DNA from: Panorpa germanica
Lineage: Eukaryota > Arthropoda > Insecta > Mecoptera > Panorpidae
DNA length: 64,000 nt
NCBI GenBank assembly: GCA_963678705.1
Contig: OY783212.1
Location: 11,780,001-11,844,000, forward strand
Reading direction: 5' to 3'
This document shows, piece by piece, positions 50,401 through 63,730 of the stretch. The number at the start of each line of letters is the position of its first letter. Within the stretch, counting starts at the first letter, position 1. Both the position numbers and the translations under genes were made by a program. The notes under the pieces are model-generated. The model searched no databases and was not told where the DNA came from. It was given only the letters and a program-made list of their open reading frames with translations.

Positions 50401-51859
50401 TATTCATTAAAATATTTTTAATAAAATATGATTTCATAGAATTTTCAAATATATGATAAATACCTTGTTTAATTATAATGTAGCTCACTGACTATAAAAG
50501 TTAAACCAAGTAAAGTTATACAATGGGCTTGTTAATCATATTGATAAAGTTGACAGGTCAAACGTACAATTATTTTGGAGTGAGTCCCATATTGAGCAGA
50601 TATTAACTATTAAAGTAGTAATGTAGAAAATGTAACAATTTTGATAAACTTCAGTAAATAATAAAACATAACGTTAAGTAAAAAATATAACATTACAAAA
50701 TACATGTGTTTGTGCGTTTTGAGTTTAACGGTAACAAAATATTTATGATTCTTATTCCTAAAAACCAATGCACACCTATTATAAACATTTGCATTATAAC
50801 GTGGGAAAATAGGTTGCACTGTTAAACATCATATTTAACTAACATTTGAAACTCAGATTCAAACTAAATGCTATACTCGTATATATTTTTTACTGTCTGT
50901 TTTTAGTTTAAAAATGTTTTATTACAAAATATTCAAACTCATTAGGAAAACTAAAAACCAACAACAGATAACGTAATTACTTTTCTTTTGTAGATTACAT
51001 ATTATTGAAAGATATTTTTTATCAACAAGTTGTATTCTTAAAAACATATCCTTATATATATATATATTCCTCCAGTATGTAGTAAATAAATCTCTTTCAA
51101 GCATTCTGCAAAACAGAATTATTAAATAACACAATATGCTCTAAATTCTCAAAACAAAAGATGATAGAGAGGATAATATAGAAGTTGGAACAAAGATGCT
51201 TCAGATTGGGTAAAATCATTATTAAGATAACATATACGAGTTCTAGTATATACTCGTATGATATGAAATCTAAATCTCATAAAGCTCTCATTTAGTTGTT
51301 TTCCTTTGAGTGTGGGATAAATAAAATATTATGTTTAATATCCTTGAGAGTTTGAATGAACTTATAAAATGAACATTTAAGTTGTACGTAGGTGTACGTT
51401 CAGTAGGTGTAGGTTTAGGATTGTACGATGGTGTTTATACCAACGAAAATCTGAACAATCTATTAAGAACGATCTTCTTTGCTTTATCATTTAATATTTA
51501 TTGTATAAACTATAACAGCTTAAATATTATCTTGAAAGAAAGGCCAACAACCGAGCATGTTTTTAAAAAGGTTTAAACTATCGACGCTATTTTATTTATT
51601 TTTTTAAATGCCATAAACTGCACAGCTTTTTTTTAATTTTAAAAGTTTTTACGACTTCAAAAGCGTCTAGTATTTTTATTTAAATAAGACAGATGCTTAA
51701 AACTTGGTTTATTAGTTTAGGTACACATCTGACAAATGCCAAAAAATAAGACAATTAACATACCAACTTAAATGGGGCCACTGTTGATATTTAACTCTCA
51801 GAAATTGGGTTTTTATAAAAATATCATAAAAATAGTAGTAAAAAATAAATAGTCAGACT

Positions 51860-51953
51860 TCGCCTAAGACATGTATGGCTCAAAATGTTCTAAATGGTCT
51901 CAACTAACATCCTCCTAAGGCTTTGCAAATTGCTACCAAACACCCTGTATAAT
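51860..51953. mobile_element. Possible DNA-element terminus (ACACCCTGTA)
   Basis: Ends AACACCCTGTATA, whose complement TACAGGGTGTT is a common end motif of arthropod DNA elements and resembles ACAGGGTGTCCC at 43629. The preceding words GTTCTAAATGGTCTCAACTA and CCTCCTAAGGC fit a conserved sub-terminal region, but the other end was not found. Confidence 0.35.
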
Positions 51954-52435
51954 AGGTGAATTTTTAGTCATAATTTTATGTCGTTATGTTATAATGATAT
52001 GACACACAAAAGCTAAAGTTGATTACATATCTCATTAGTTTTCTAAATAATTATATAATGTTGATATATACCAATTTACTATTAAACCGAATACAAAGCC
52101 AGTCGATCAACTGGTGCATGTAGATATCCTGCAGGCGATACATTAGTCGGTGTGGCGGATATTGACGCGTCGAATATTGAAACTTGCATAATTGATTAGG
52201 GAATTGACATTTTAGAACTATTAGTTGATAGCTGATTGTTACAATTATTGTGTCACTATTTATTAGTACATTTACAGTCTCTTTTCAAATTACCAAACAA
52301 TGTCTGTATGCATTAGTTAAGTGTATGTACATATTTTTATTGTACATACATTTACAGCGTTACAAACACTAAACAAATTAAGAAATAATAACATTCAATA
52401 TGGGAAATGACGAGAAGTGAAATAGGTAATGAGAA

Positions 52436-52835
52436 GATGCGGAGAGGAGGGTCTACAGAATGTGTAAGTGAGAAATGAGACGTTGAAACATATGAGGTGG
52501 GAATGCATGTTTACGATTGATAATGAATTGTAGATAGAGAATTTGCTGATAGTATATAGAATTGGAAGGAGATGCACGGATGTACAGAGAAGGAAGAAGG
52601 ACAAACGGAAAGGAAAGAGAGGGAGAAACTAGGAAGAGTAGGGAGCAAGAAGATATAGGAACAAGAGTATAATAATGAGAAAGTACATCTTGGAATATTA
52701 GAATAGTTTTAAGTTTATTTTGGTAACGAGATGTAACTAGTTAATTTAATATTAAAAGAATGTAAACCAATTGTACAGCAAACATTAAGGAGCTATGTAT
52801 GTATGTAGGTCAGTTTTTCAAGTTTGTAACAGTGC
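52436..52835 (+). pseudogene. Retrotransposon C-terminus and 3' UTR, purine-rich family
   Basis: ECVSEK, then after a 1-nt shift ETLKHMRWEC (52477-52506) fits the C-x-x-C/E, ET-x-x-H-x-x-x-x-C knuckle of R1/TRAS-like or related non-LTR elements. The downstream purine-rich part encodes RRKKDKRKGKRGRN, a highly charged tail, then stops. The 3' UTR parallels 31200-31365. Minus-strand frame 52395-52604 is its shadow. Clade uncertain; frames broken. Confidence 0.55.
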
Positions 52836-55221
52836 AGTATAGTTTGTAATTCATTCAACATTCAACGTTATAATATTGCGTTCATCTATGCTCTCTTAAT
52901 AATTTCGTGTTCTGGGAAATTATTAGATTTTTTTTTGAAAAATTTTATATTTCAGTAAAATAAATGAAGTGAGTGAATGAATGAAATGAGTATATGGCGT
53001 TATTAATGCAGCATTCAGGGAAACAGTAGTTTCAAGACGGTGAAGAGATGTTCTCAGTAACTCATAACGGTACCAATTTCATTAAACTGAAATAAAAACG
53101 TATAAAATTATAAAAAAATCGTATCAATACGAAGTTGCTCTTTGTTTTGTTGTAAACCATTATTTGTAAATCTCACCACAAATACAGCACAGTATCTAGA
53201 GGGGGAAAGCCAGTCTTGGCCACTGTTCCGGGCACCAACGTTAGTGTGCAGAAAATTCAAATGCATTCAAATTTGGACATGAGTACTTTGTTTTATTCAA
53301 TAAATTATAAATTAAATAAGAAACTAGATCGGAGATCGGAGAATGACTGGGTCTCTAATTAGTGCAGGCGTTGGAGGTAAGTGAGTTTTACAGGGAGGAT
53401 AAAAAAGTGCGGCAAATTTTCAACTGGCAACATTCATATTATTGTTATATAAGACAGCTAGAACTCATATAAGTTGTCAGAATTCGTTCCTCATATTATG
53501 CATACTCACTTACCTTCAGCGCCCGGTCTAAATATGGAATCATATAATTTTAATGAATTAATTGAGAATGCAAATAAAATAATTAGTTATTTTTACCTTC
53601 TCAAAAAATGTTGTAATTTGCATAACTATGACAATTTAGGAGGCATGTCCTATTTTACATTAAGAGTACATAATGTCTAAAAAGAATAAGGTAGTTTGAA
53701 TCTAAAACTCAAAGGTCATACTGTGGGAGAGCAGTTCATAAAAATTAATGAGGCATATTTGATAGTTCTACAAAATTAGGTCAAAAGGTTGTCTCACCGC
53801 GTGTGAAGAAATAATATAAAGTTTTAGGGCATTCTCAGGATTGTAGTACACTTCCACAATAAAATTATTTCACTTGTCGTAAAACTCAGACAAATGGATT
53901 AATTAATTTAATAATAGCAGTTAAAGATTTTAGTGGCATTCTAGAGATACGTCGTATGCTTTAGATAGGACTGCCACATTTAATAGATTTTTAATGGAAT
54001 ATTACTTCTTTGGTTGTTTAATTGAGAAATTTGTATTCACTGTTTTAAAACCAACTATTTTTATATGTAGTATACATTAAAATGTGTTTTATTATATTAT
54101 GTAAAAAAACATAAAAAACGTTTTAATTTAAGTGGTTTTTCTGCACGTGTAAAAGAATATATAAATCTATGTCATATATATATTTAGATGTAGAATTTCT
54201 AATACAGAATATCTCAATATTTTTGTATCTTTTTGTCAAGAAATTTAATGAATCTTGTCGGGAAATTGTTACCGGAAATAATTGAAATTTATATTAAAAC
54301 ATATATGCTTTTATAGAAATGTCTGTTATTATAACAACTAAATAGGGACTTAACTGGAAAATATCACATTTTAATTTTAAATTTCTTAATTCTCTGAAGA
54401 AGTATAACAAAATGTCTTCCAGATATGGAAAACCTTCAATGAAATGAGTAATGTAATCTTGGCATGTGGCAGGTTTACAAAATATGAAATTTTCGTACGA
54501 TATTATTGTATAGTTCTTCATATTACTGGCTTGGTTCTGAAAAGGTCAAAATCTTATTTTCTCGTCTAAATACATAATCAGATTCTATGCAAACATATTT
54601 ATGACTTAGCCAAACTTGACACGGACATTCTTCTTTATGTCAATAGAAATTAAAATAATTAAACATTTTAAAGTCAAGCCTGATATGTGAGTATATAAGT
54701 TTATTTTGTTCAGTAATTATATTATAGTAAAAGTTTCAGTTCAATTCCCATGGTAATAAAACGATTGTGGTTTTAGAAAAACATTCAAATTGTTATATAA
54801 AAGAAATCAATGAAATTTTTACAAACAGTAATTAGTTCCTAAATATTAATGAATGGATTTTAATGGAATTATATTTAACCGCACACATGATTTCTTATCT
54901 TAAAATACGAGTATTTTATCAACTACAAAACCATTCCTTTACCACAGCCAGTTTATCCAAATATCTCAAAACGACAAAAGGAAAAAAGTCGCGAATTCAG
55001 CAACAAAACAGCGGCAAATTTCCAATATATTATTCTCATAATTGGTCATTGCCAAAATTGATAAGCCAGCTTAACGGATGTGGTTTGATCCACAAAACAA
55101 CATTCTCCAACCACCTCCGCTCTTAATCATTATTGAACATCTACAAAACTTAATAATAATCTTTTTTAAGAAATAAATAAATAGTCCTTGTGGAATTAAA
55201 ATCAATCACAGTATACACAAG
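52836..55221. other. Gene-free stretch
   Basis: No supported gene. Frames at 53474-53680 (plus), 54294-54521 (minus) and 54863-55126 (plus, 87 codons) are unrecognised. Confidence 0.4.
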
Positions 55222-55298
55222 CAGTGACGTAGCATGACTGATGAGGGTCTGGTGTGGACCACCCCTTCGCCACTCCGCTATCCAATTGTACGCCACTG
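55222..55298. mobile_element. Possible hAT-type short element (77 bp)
   Basis: CAGTGACGTAGCATG at the left and, inverted, CAGTGGCGTACAATTGG at the right share a 10-bp end with one mismatch. CAGTGGCGTA is a known style of hAT terminal repeat. The interior is GC-rich (GGTCTGGTGTGGACCACCCC). The expected 8-bp duplication is not visible, so this may be an internally deleted and decayed copy. Confidence 0.4.
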
Positions 55299-58200
55299 CA
55301 GCCGACAACCACGCTGAAGATACTTACAAGAATTGTTTGTAATACATTGTTTATTTTCATGTTATATTTTATCTTGTTTAATTACGTAAAACTATTGTTG
55401 AATGTTATATACCCACTAGTCTAACGTCATCTTACAGGAATAGTTCAACAGCTGGTTTTCAAACAATGAGCTCATAATGTGGAACGTACTCGTATTTTAA
55501 ACATTACTACTACCTCTACCTTACTTCCGTTCAGGTTGTCTAGGCACAGAGCACAGGACTAATGCAGTTCGCAGTTCTCAGGAGTTCTCAGGAGTTCTGT
55601 TGAGAACCGTACGAATAACACACGCTGTAGCAGACGTCTGACATCTAGCGTCTCACGAAAGTAACAAGACGTCTTTATTTAGATGCTGATATGTTTGGTG
55701 CACCGACATTTACGATTCTCTCTAATTGATTTCCTTTTCCCAGTATACTAATAAAACTAAAGTAATTACTATTTTAAGTACGTTCTTGTTTAAATGTTAT
55801 AAACCAAATGAACATTGGCAACTTATTTTAAAAATAATCTTAGTTAGTTTATTAAATTGATTTTAAGATTATGCTATATTTAGAAAATTAACAATTTAAT
55901 ATTGTTGTATAATAACTACTAAAAAAATTAAAATTAGAAAAAAGTTTTTGCTATTGAAATTTATTATGAATTTATGTTTATTTTTTATTTTAATTAGGTC
56001 TGCTAGAACTTTCGGATCCACCTGCTCTAATATGTTTTGAAATAATAGGAATTATACTTAGCTACTGATATGAAATTAGGCATTGGATGTTACACTAAGG
56101 GATGTAAAACTTGTAAGCTCGTTGAAACCAAGGTTGTCAAATTTAAAATTAGGCGTCGCAGAACAAAGAATATTTTGCACAACCTATGTATCTGTGAACA
56201 ATGTAATAGGCCACTAACAGTATAGTATATCATTCTTCAATACTCCAAGTACTCATCACAAAGACAAAACTGTAATATTCCTGAAGAAAATAAGCAGGTA
56301 TTTGAAAGCAGAGAAGGTATGAAAACCTTGATTGACTTTATCAATAAATCTAATATAGTCTCCTTAATTTTAAATACATATACTCCTATTTATAAAAGTA
56401 AAGTATATATTACAAATGTTTTTAAATGTATATATGGTTTTTAATGCAAATAACTATCTAGTTGATGCAGTCAAATGTAGTCATATTACAATTATTTTGG
56501 GGTTACCCCAAAATTTTAGTCCCCCACAAAAATTAATTGTATCTAGTCAAACGTTTACCTTTTTTTGGCATACACTAAATATTAAGGACTACGCGAAATC
56601 ATTATAAATTGTCTTTAATTGTTTCTCACCAAAATATAATAATTTATGAATTATTCATATTCAACAGATCTCAAAATTTCCTTGAAACGGTAGAAGTCAT
56701 ATTGACCTGCCTTACAGTTGTACTAGTTTTCTAATATACAGATACCGGGTTGAAGTATATCGAAAACACGTTCATAACATTGACGTATTGTAGAATTATT
56801 TTTACTATGCAACTACTTACTATTTTAACCAAACCTAAAAACCATTTCAATCATACAGTTTTAAATTTCAAGTTGTCTTATTTTACATAAAATCCTTCTA
56901 TAGCTATGAAATAAATTTCGAACAGTGAAATAAAATGCAAGAGCTTGTTTTCCTGAATATTCAAAATGTCTGAGAAACGTAGGGTTTATAATAAATTTGT
57001 TAAACCTTTTCGATGTTTCAGAAACAAAATGTTTTACTAATAAAAACAAAATAAAACTTTCCAGTATGGATAAAGTTTTGAGTAGCAATAAAATCAAGAA
57101 GACATCCTTATTCCTGGAACATGATGTAGTCTACTTATGTACTCGTATGTATAAGGCTTGAGTGGTTTGTTTCTTTCCTGTGACGAAACTGCTTTTTCTT
57201 TTGTTATTTTATATAGTTTTTAGCTATTAATAATAACGAGGATGAGTAGAAGTGATTGGTAAAACTGTTGAAGAAGTTTCTTCCAGGAATAAGGTTTCCT
57301 AGATACAGGTTGAATCATTTTATTAGATCCGTTGGTAAAGAGAAACTAATAAGAATAAATCGCAGATCCATTAAGATGATACTTAGGATTGAATAGGGCA
57401 CTAATAAGAGGAAAATAACATAGAAAAATTAATATTAGTTGAGTACCAAAATATATTTTTGTTCTATCATATCTAAATATGTCGATCAACCAGTACATTA
57501 ATGAAACATTTAATACTCAGATAACTCATAAATTTAACTAAACAAAATTGTAAGACAGTTGTCCATAATAATACCGCTAGAATACCTCTAACTCGATGTC
57601 AGTGAAAATAATTGTACAGCTTGTAAGGAATGACACAATATTCTATAATATATTTTATATTATTTCTCAAATCTCATACAACAATCGATAGAATAGAATC
57701 TATTGGAAACTTATACAAGATAAAATTAAATTAAAAGTGAATAAGGATAAATAAAAGATTTTTCAAAATCCAATTTCATTTATAGAATATAATAAGAATC
57801 GTGACTATCAATACCTAAACAAATCGTTTATAAATATTTTAAATATAATTGTAGTAAATCAACAACCAGCAACGTGAACCACATTCTATTGCAGCACATA
57901 AATCAAAAGATAACGGTTACAAAGTGAGACAACCCTAAATTAGCTTAAATTAGGTATTTGTTTCTTTAGTAATAAGATTAAAGGCGTGTCAAACGTTAAA
58001 CTCATTTTCGCGTATGACAGCGACCTTAACTTTCAGATAACTACATCCCTGCCACTTTTTTCAATTATAAGAATGGTGAAACTATTTGTGCTTACTTGTT
58101 ATTTTGAAAAGTGATAAAAACATAACGCTAATAATGATTAATAACATAAAAAATTATTACCGTTATTAATTTATTGAAAACATGTTATTTGTAATTTATG

Positions 58201-58563
58201 CAAATATCATGAGTTATGCATATCTCATGAGTTATAAAATAAAAATTACATTTTAAAAAACCAAATTAAAAATTGCAACTTTGCTTATTAAAATAATTTG
58301 ATAATTACTTCATTTTGTAATATTTTAATTAATTTAATAGAAGTAATTATGTTAATATTGCGAGACCATGTTTACATAGGAAGACAACAGGTGGACACCA
58401 TAAGCTGGGTGGAACACAATACCAACATAAAATTACAAAATTTGCATGGTTGGAAGGGATAGCAAACCATTTTAATTACAATTACAAATATAAATTTCAA
58501 TGTTGAATCAAGACTAATTGTTTTTGTTAATAAATAAATAATAGAAAGAGTGAAATATTGCTA
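55299..58563. other. Gene-free stretch
   Basis: No supported gene. A small tandem AGTTCTCAGG repeat is near 55575-55600, in a less AT-rich patch (55500-55670). Frames at 56416-56607 and 56861-57097 are unrecognised. Confidence 0.4.
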
Positions 58564-59088
58564 TCAATGGTGAAATATTAACAGATTAAATATTAACATA
58601 TTATTACAAAAAAATATTGTTTTCCATTTTACAGTGTTTGATAATATAACAATGAGGCAATCAACAATAAAATTATTATTATTACATTCATTGTGTCTTT
58701 TGTTTCGCTCTTTCGTTTTATATTTAAAATTAACGTGATTGCCATGCAGGTAAAAATTCTGTGAAATATTACGAAAAATTCTTTCTTTAATGATTTCATC
58801 TAAAACTTTTATCCTATGTTAATTACTAAAATCTAATCTCATTCTATCTAATGTTATTTTGTATTCTAAAACATTCACCTGAAAATCTTTTCCTAACTGT
58901 TTCACCAGATTTCGTTCTATTAAAATGATTAATAAATCGATAACTAAAATTAATATTTTTGATAAATCAAAATAATAAAAAAAAAATCTATTACGTTCTT
59001 CTAAAAATTTCAGTAATTTGCTTACTGTCAATACTTTCAATATGTTTTTCGTCTTTGATAACAATTCTTTGTTACTGTGTCTCGTAAC
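58564..59088 (-). pseudogene. Unidentified long frame with one internal stop
   Basis: Reading the minus strand from 59088, an open run of 89 codons (with LLSKTKNILKVLTVSKLLKF and VKQLGKDFQVNVLEYKITLD) ends in TAA at 58819-58821. The same frame then stays open for another 84 codons (VLDEIIKERIFRNISQNFYL, then HGNHVNFKYKTKERNKRH) to TGA at 58564-58566. Two such runs in one frame are unlikely in DNA this AT-rich, where stops are frequent. The Lys/Glu/Arg-rich parts look protein-like, while the run LILVIDLLIILI may be a membrane segment or composition bias. I do not recognise a family. It could be a decayed gene or transposon open frame, or chance. Confidence 0.3.
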
Positions 59089-62000
59089 TTAATAATATAA
59101 TTAAAAGCATAGTAACTTATATTGCAATTGAACATTATTAGATTTATTCATATAAACATGCACTTAAGTTCTAATTAATAGAATTATTCATAAATTAATT
59201 GTTAGTACAATATAAATTTGTATACAGAAAGTCGACATTGCAGGTAAACTTCCGGTATATAAATTCATATTGTACCAACATGAATAATTTTATTTATTAG
59301 AAGCTAAGTGCACTTTTAGATGACTAACTTTCTATTGCAATGCAATTTAAACTTATATGAGTTGACAGTGCAGGCAAACATGGAGTAATTATAAAAAATA
59401 TACTCATGCAAATAAAACAAGACAGTAATTTAGAAATATAATTCAGCCCGCGTGATTTATGTTGCCGACGAATGCCCCAAGCAGTAATAAAACCAGGAAC
59501 GAATTATACTCTACGAAGATGCTTCTATCAAGAAATAATAAGAAAAAGTCATCTCCCTAAAAGCTTTTTGCGGCACCTGTTGTATGGTAGCAAATTAATT
59601 TACGTTTACTAATGAAACAATAATAACCTTTGAAACTATAAAAACCTGACATCAAACTCAGTGGCGGACAGAAAATAAAAATGTTGGTTTATTGCACCAG
59701 TGACTTTGAGATCAAAAGTTACTAGAAGTAAATGAATTCTCTCATTAGCTAGAAGGATTGAACAACTTTCATTAGCTCGATAACTTAAGACAATGAATGA
59801 CTTTGAATAATCCCCTCTTTGCACAAAGTCCTTGAGAACGAAACCCTCTTTTGACCAGCATGCACTAAAACACAGCATGGATAAAAGGCCGCTGTAAGCG
59901 TAATTAAGACTTCCAGTGTATTTTGAGTGATTTTGTTGAGTAAAAAAATGGATAGACATTAGTATTCCTTAGTTTGTCCTTACATTATTAGATAAAAATA
60001 AGCAAAGATAATAAAGTATTCAAGTGTAAGGTTAAACCCATGACTCTATAAGTTCCAATTTTTGATATTTAAACTAATATTACAAATATTTGTACATTTC
60101 TAGCAAACATTATTTTGCATTATAGATATCTTCATTTACCTATCTTTAAATAACACCTTTCACCAAGAAAAATACGAGTACGTCTATATAGAGCGTATTT
60201 GATATAATGCTATGAGACGGCAATCTTAACATACAATTTTGATAATACATAAAATGTTGTTTCTTATCAGTTAATAATCTACATGTTATATGAAATTTAT
60301 TATTTTTCTAAATTACATTTTATACAATCAAAAACATTTCCTCCCTTTTCAATTAAGTTATCAGCTCTTATATTTTATTATCTCTAAATCTTAAAACTCA
60401 CTTAAAAGTCGTTTTTCTAGTAAAGCATCGTTTTGTTAATAAGATAAAGTGTTATCACTAGGGGGAAGTAATTGCAAGACAACCATAAATAATCTAACCC
60501 TTACGCAGCTATCAGATTTAAATTACATTATTTATGTGAATTTATGAAAGCAAAACAAACAATTGTTGATATTTATTATATAAACTGAGAAGTAAAAAGC
60601 AAAGGGCAATAAATTGAACCATCTTCATAGTAGAACTGAGAGAAAATACTTGAACATACAGTAAGGGTAAATGCGTACCATTTCCACTACACCCCACACC
60701 CGCTACTATACTTTTCAACTCAAATAACCCTTAATGAATCACGCCCAAACGAGGGTAGAAAGGAAAATAAAGGATTTTGTTCTACTATCACATTTACTTA
60801 TGATAGATTTGTTTTGCACCTCCCCTTTTTTGTCGTTCTTTATAATAAAATAGAGAAAGTGTTAAGTTTTTACTTATGTAATACATAAAGCATAGCGAAA
60901 AGCGTAATTCAGTTGTATCTAATGCAATGATATTAATATTATATTCAGAATACTAAATATACGAGTATTTCGAAATAGACTTGACGGCACGTTGGACATT
61001 GATGCTTGACGTGGACTGCTGTGTCTTCGAGTTCAATACGCAGTCCAGAGTTATATTTTCTGGGTTTGGTTGTTATCAAGTTAAATAGATTATGTACATA
61101 CATAATCGTAAACTTATTACAGCGGTGTTCTGTTATTTCCATTTCCATTCCATTTCCAAAGGTCCATTTTTTATTTAGCAAATTTATTCACTGCAAAATT
61201 TTTAAATGCCTCTTAAGTGTTATGTTAAGTGTCAATGGTAACCAATGCAAAATGTACACATTTTTAATTACACAATTTATGATTTACTTACATAATCAAT
61301 CATATTTAGGTTATGTTATGTCTCTAAATCTGATGGAATAATTTGACTCATCCTCGTTTATTCAAGTACTTATGATTCTGCACGAATAAAATTAAATGAA
61401 AGAGTAGGAGAAGGGTTTTGGAAGATCAACACAGACACGTCATTTCGTAAACAGAGGAAGGGAAAGTGAAATCTGACAATTAAGAATATGCTGCTGTCAA
61501 CTGTCATGTGATACAGAGAAATGACAAATATAATTCATCCTCAGCATACAACACCAATTATAATAAAGATAATATTATTATAATTTCAATGCTGATTCCG
61601 GTGAAGAACAACATTCTTGTTCTTTGTTAAAATTAGTTAACATATATATAAATATTAAATATAATTAACAAAAAGCGAGAAATATATAACGCCGAGTGTA
61701 CCTGTAAATTTAATTAAAGCAACAGACTTTACCATTGAATAATTTTTGAAGTTTGTCTACCTATTTATAAAGTACGTTATCTCTGGTTATTCAGACTGAA
61801 CTTCCATGAGAAAATCTGACAGAAATCTTGTACCTTTCGGAATCAAGTCGTCATTCTTATTAGTACTATTATCGTAAGCCTTAACTTACCGAATTAAGAT
61901 TTGGTTTATTCAACCTACTTGCTGTAAAAGTATCAAACACACACTCGAAAATGTTCCTAAATTAAAATATAAAATAGGTAAATATGCATACAAAATCATA

Positions 62001-62139
62001 TAATTAGCTTGAAGTACGCTAGCAAGATTGAAACTTGTTCTTTTATATATTTCAAAGTGCATTTCTCTATGTTACAAATTATGAAGAGTATTAACATCCA
62101 TTCCAAACTACGATAATAATAAAAATAACTTTAAACAAA
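59089..62139. other. Gene-free stretch
   Basis: No supported gene. The dispersed small repeat shared with 40880-40990 is at 59220-59330. The 107-codon minus-strand frame at 59636-59959 has no recognisable domain, although CAGTGGCGGACAG at 59660 looks like a hAT terminus. Frames at 60945-61181 (minus) and 61006-61341 (plus) overlap on opposite strands and contain a word shared with 40.76 and 43.45 kb. Confidence 0.4.
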
Positions 62140-62385
62140 ATAAAACTCTTTCTTTTCCACTTCTTTTTGCTCCTGTTCTGGTCACTCTTCTTTCCTTAAC
62201 TTCTCTTTACGCTACCATTACTTTCCGTTTGTTTACGAGTAATTGATTCCAATTGTCTTTCTTCTTCTTATTTCTCTTTCGTTTTCTTGTGTATTCTTAT
62301 TTTCTCTACGCCTCTTCTTATTTCAGTCATATGTCTTCTTTCATAACTGCTTCTCCTGTCCCTCCCGCCCTACCTCCCTACCTCT

Positions 62386-62392
<7 letters not shown>
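62140..62392. repeat. Pyrimidine-rich tract
   Basis: About 250 bp with strong C/T bias on the plus strand (CTCTTTCTTTTCCACTTC, TTTCTCTTTCGTTTTCTTG), leading into the (CT)n run. It may be the purine-rich retrotransposon family of 31.0 and 52.4 kb in reverse, but no shared 3' UTR word was found. Confidence 0.5.
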
Positions 62393-62439
<47 letters not shown>

Positions 62440-62462
62440 GTGTGTGTGTGTGTGTGTGTGTG
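62393..62462. repeat. Compound (CT)n(TG)n microsatellite
   Basis: (CT)n from about 62393 to 62434, then GTATG and (TG)n to about 62462. Overlapping frames encoding Ser-Leu and Cys-Val runs are artefacts. Confidence 0.95.
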
Positions 62463-63730
62463 CCTCAGCCTTAACCCCACGATCTTTCTAACAACCTTGC
62501 TTCCACGTCTCTCGTTCTTATTTTTATGTTCGCGAATGAAAACGCACAAAAACATTTACCCCTTCACTTTCTTGAAATTCAATCTTTTCTAATTCCGGAA
62601 GCAAAGAATTCAAATTAAAGTAAACAACGCCCTCTTTATAATCCGTAATGGGTTCATAAGCAATATGAGTAACAGCGACTTTATTTTGTAAATACCACTT
62701 ACAACCTAATATTTAATATTTAATTTATTCATGTCATGGTACTTAATAATTTTCGTTTTCCAGATTTTCACGACTTACCGGACTTCCGGTTGTACATTGT
62801 TTTGTATTCTAGGACACGATCTATGAATATTTATAAATATTAAGAAAAAACAAATGATGTAACGAATTTGTTATTTTAACTGTTATTTTCAAATCGTTTT
62901 TATATTAAAAAAAATACAAAATGTACTGCAACCTAGAGGCATATATTCGTACTATAATTTTCTATACTACTATAATTAGAAAATTGTTTTCTGTTTACTA
63001 AATGTGTTCATATAATGTTGTCTGTATCTTTCTACGATTAACAAAAATGAGAAAGAAAATGAAATATTGAATATTGCGTCTAACCATTCACAATAATGAA
63101 ATACCATGCTAGTGAATGACCTTAAAGTAAAAGTCTTTGTTAATTCCCTGGATTACTAATTTATATATAAATTCTCAATAAACATGACCTAAGAGAGTTT
63201 CTTAACATTATCTGAAAAGATGGTGTTATAATCTTGTGAGTTATGACCGACATCGCGTGATTTCGTTTACACGCGATTCATTCAAAAATAAATGCTTCTG
63301 TTCCACTGATAACGAAACGAAACGTATTGTGTTTGATTACTAGTTGTCAGATAATAGACATAAAAACTCATGTTCTTTTGGGCAACGCAATTATTGCTCA
63401 AACATTATTAACAGAAGCAAAAGCGTACCGTTTTCTAGAATACTATAATTACTTATAAATGTTATGGATCCTATTCTAGCAAAGACAAACTGTTTTTCTT
63501 AATTAGAGAAATACAATTTTGGTAAGCCTCTTTCTGTGTGTTTTATTTATTTAGAATAGTAACTTCGACTTATAAATTTAGAATAAAAATATAATGTTGA
63601 ATTGAAAATTAATGCTTCTTCAGCTTCAATTAATGCTTCATAATTATTCAGAGCATTCTAAATTAAAATAATACTCAGTTCAAAGTCTTGGTTAATCTTG
63701 ATTAGTGACGAATAAACCTACTTAGTGTAT
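62463..63730. other. Gene-free stretch
   Basis: Nothing recognisable. AT-rich with no frame of note. Confidence 0.45.

Larger units (their letters stand above)
46276..52435. other. Long gene-free stretch
   Basis: No supported gene. It contains a 17-bp perfect inverted repeat at 47343-47440 and a transposon-like end near 51860-51953. Frames at 46371-46583, 46656-46847 (plus) and 49114-49320 (minus, 68 codons) have mixed composition but no recognisable domain. The last two are the more protein-like of these. Confidence 0.4.

Noticed and set aside
59636..59959. 107-codon minus-strand frame as a gene or hAT transposase fragment
   Set aside because: A hAT-like word at its end (CAGTGGCGGACAG) is suggestive, but no transposase motif is visible in the peptide and no second end was found.
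62243..62555. Open frames across the (CT)n(TG)n tract
   Set aside because: Ser-Leu, Cys-Val and Arg-Glu runs come from the repeat itself.
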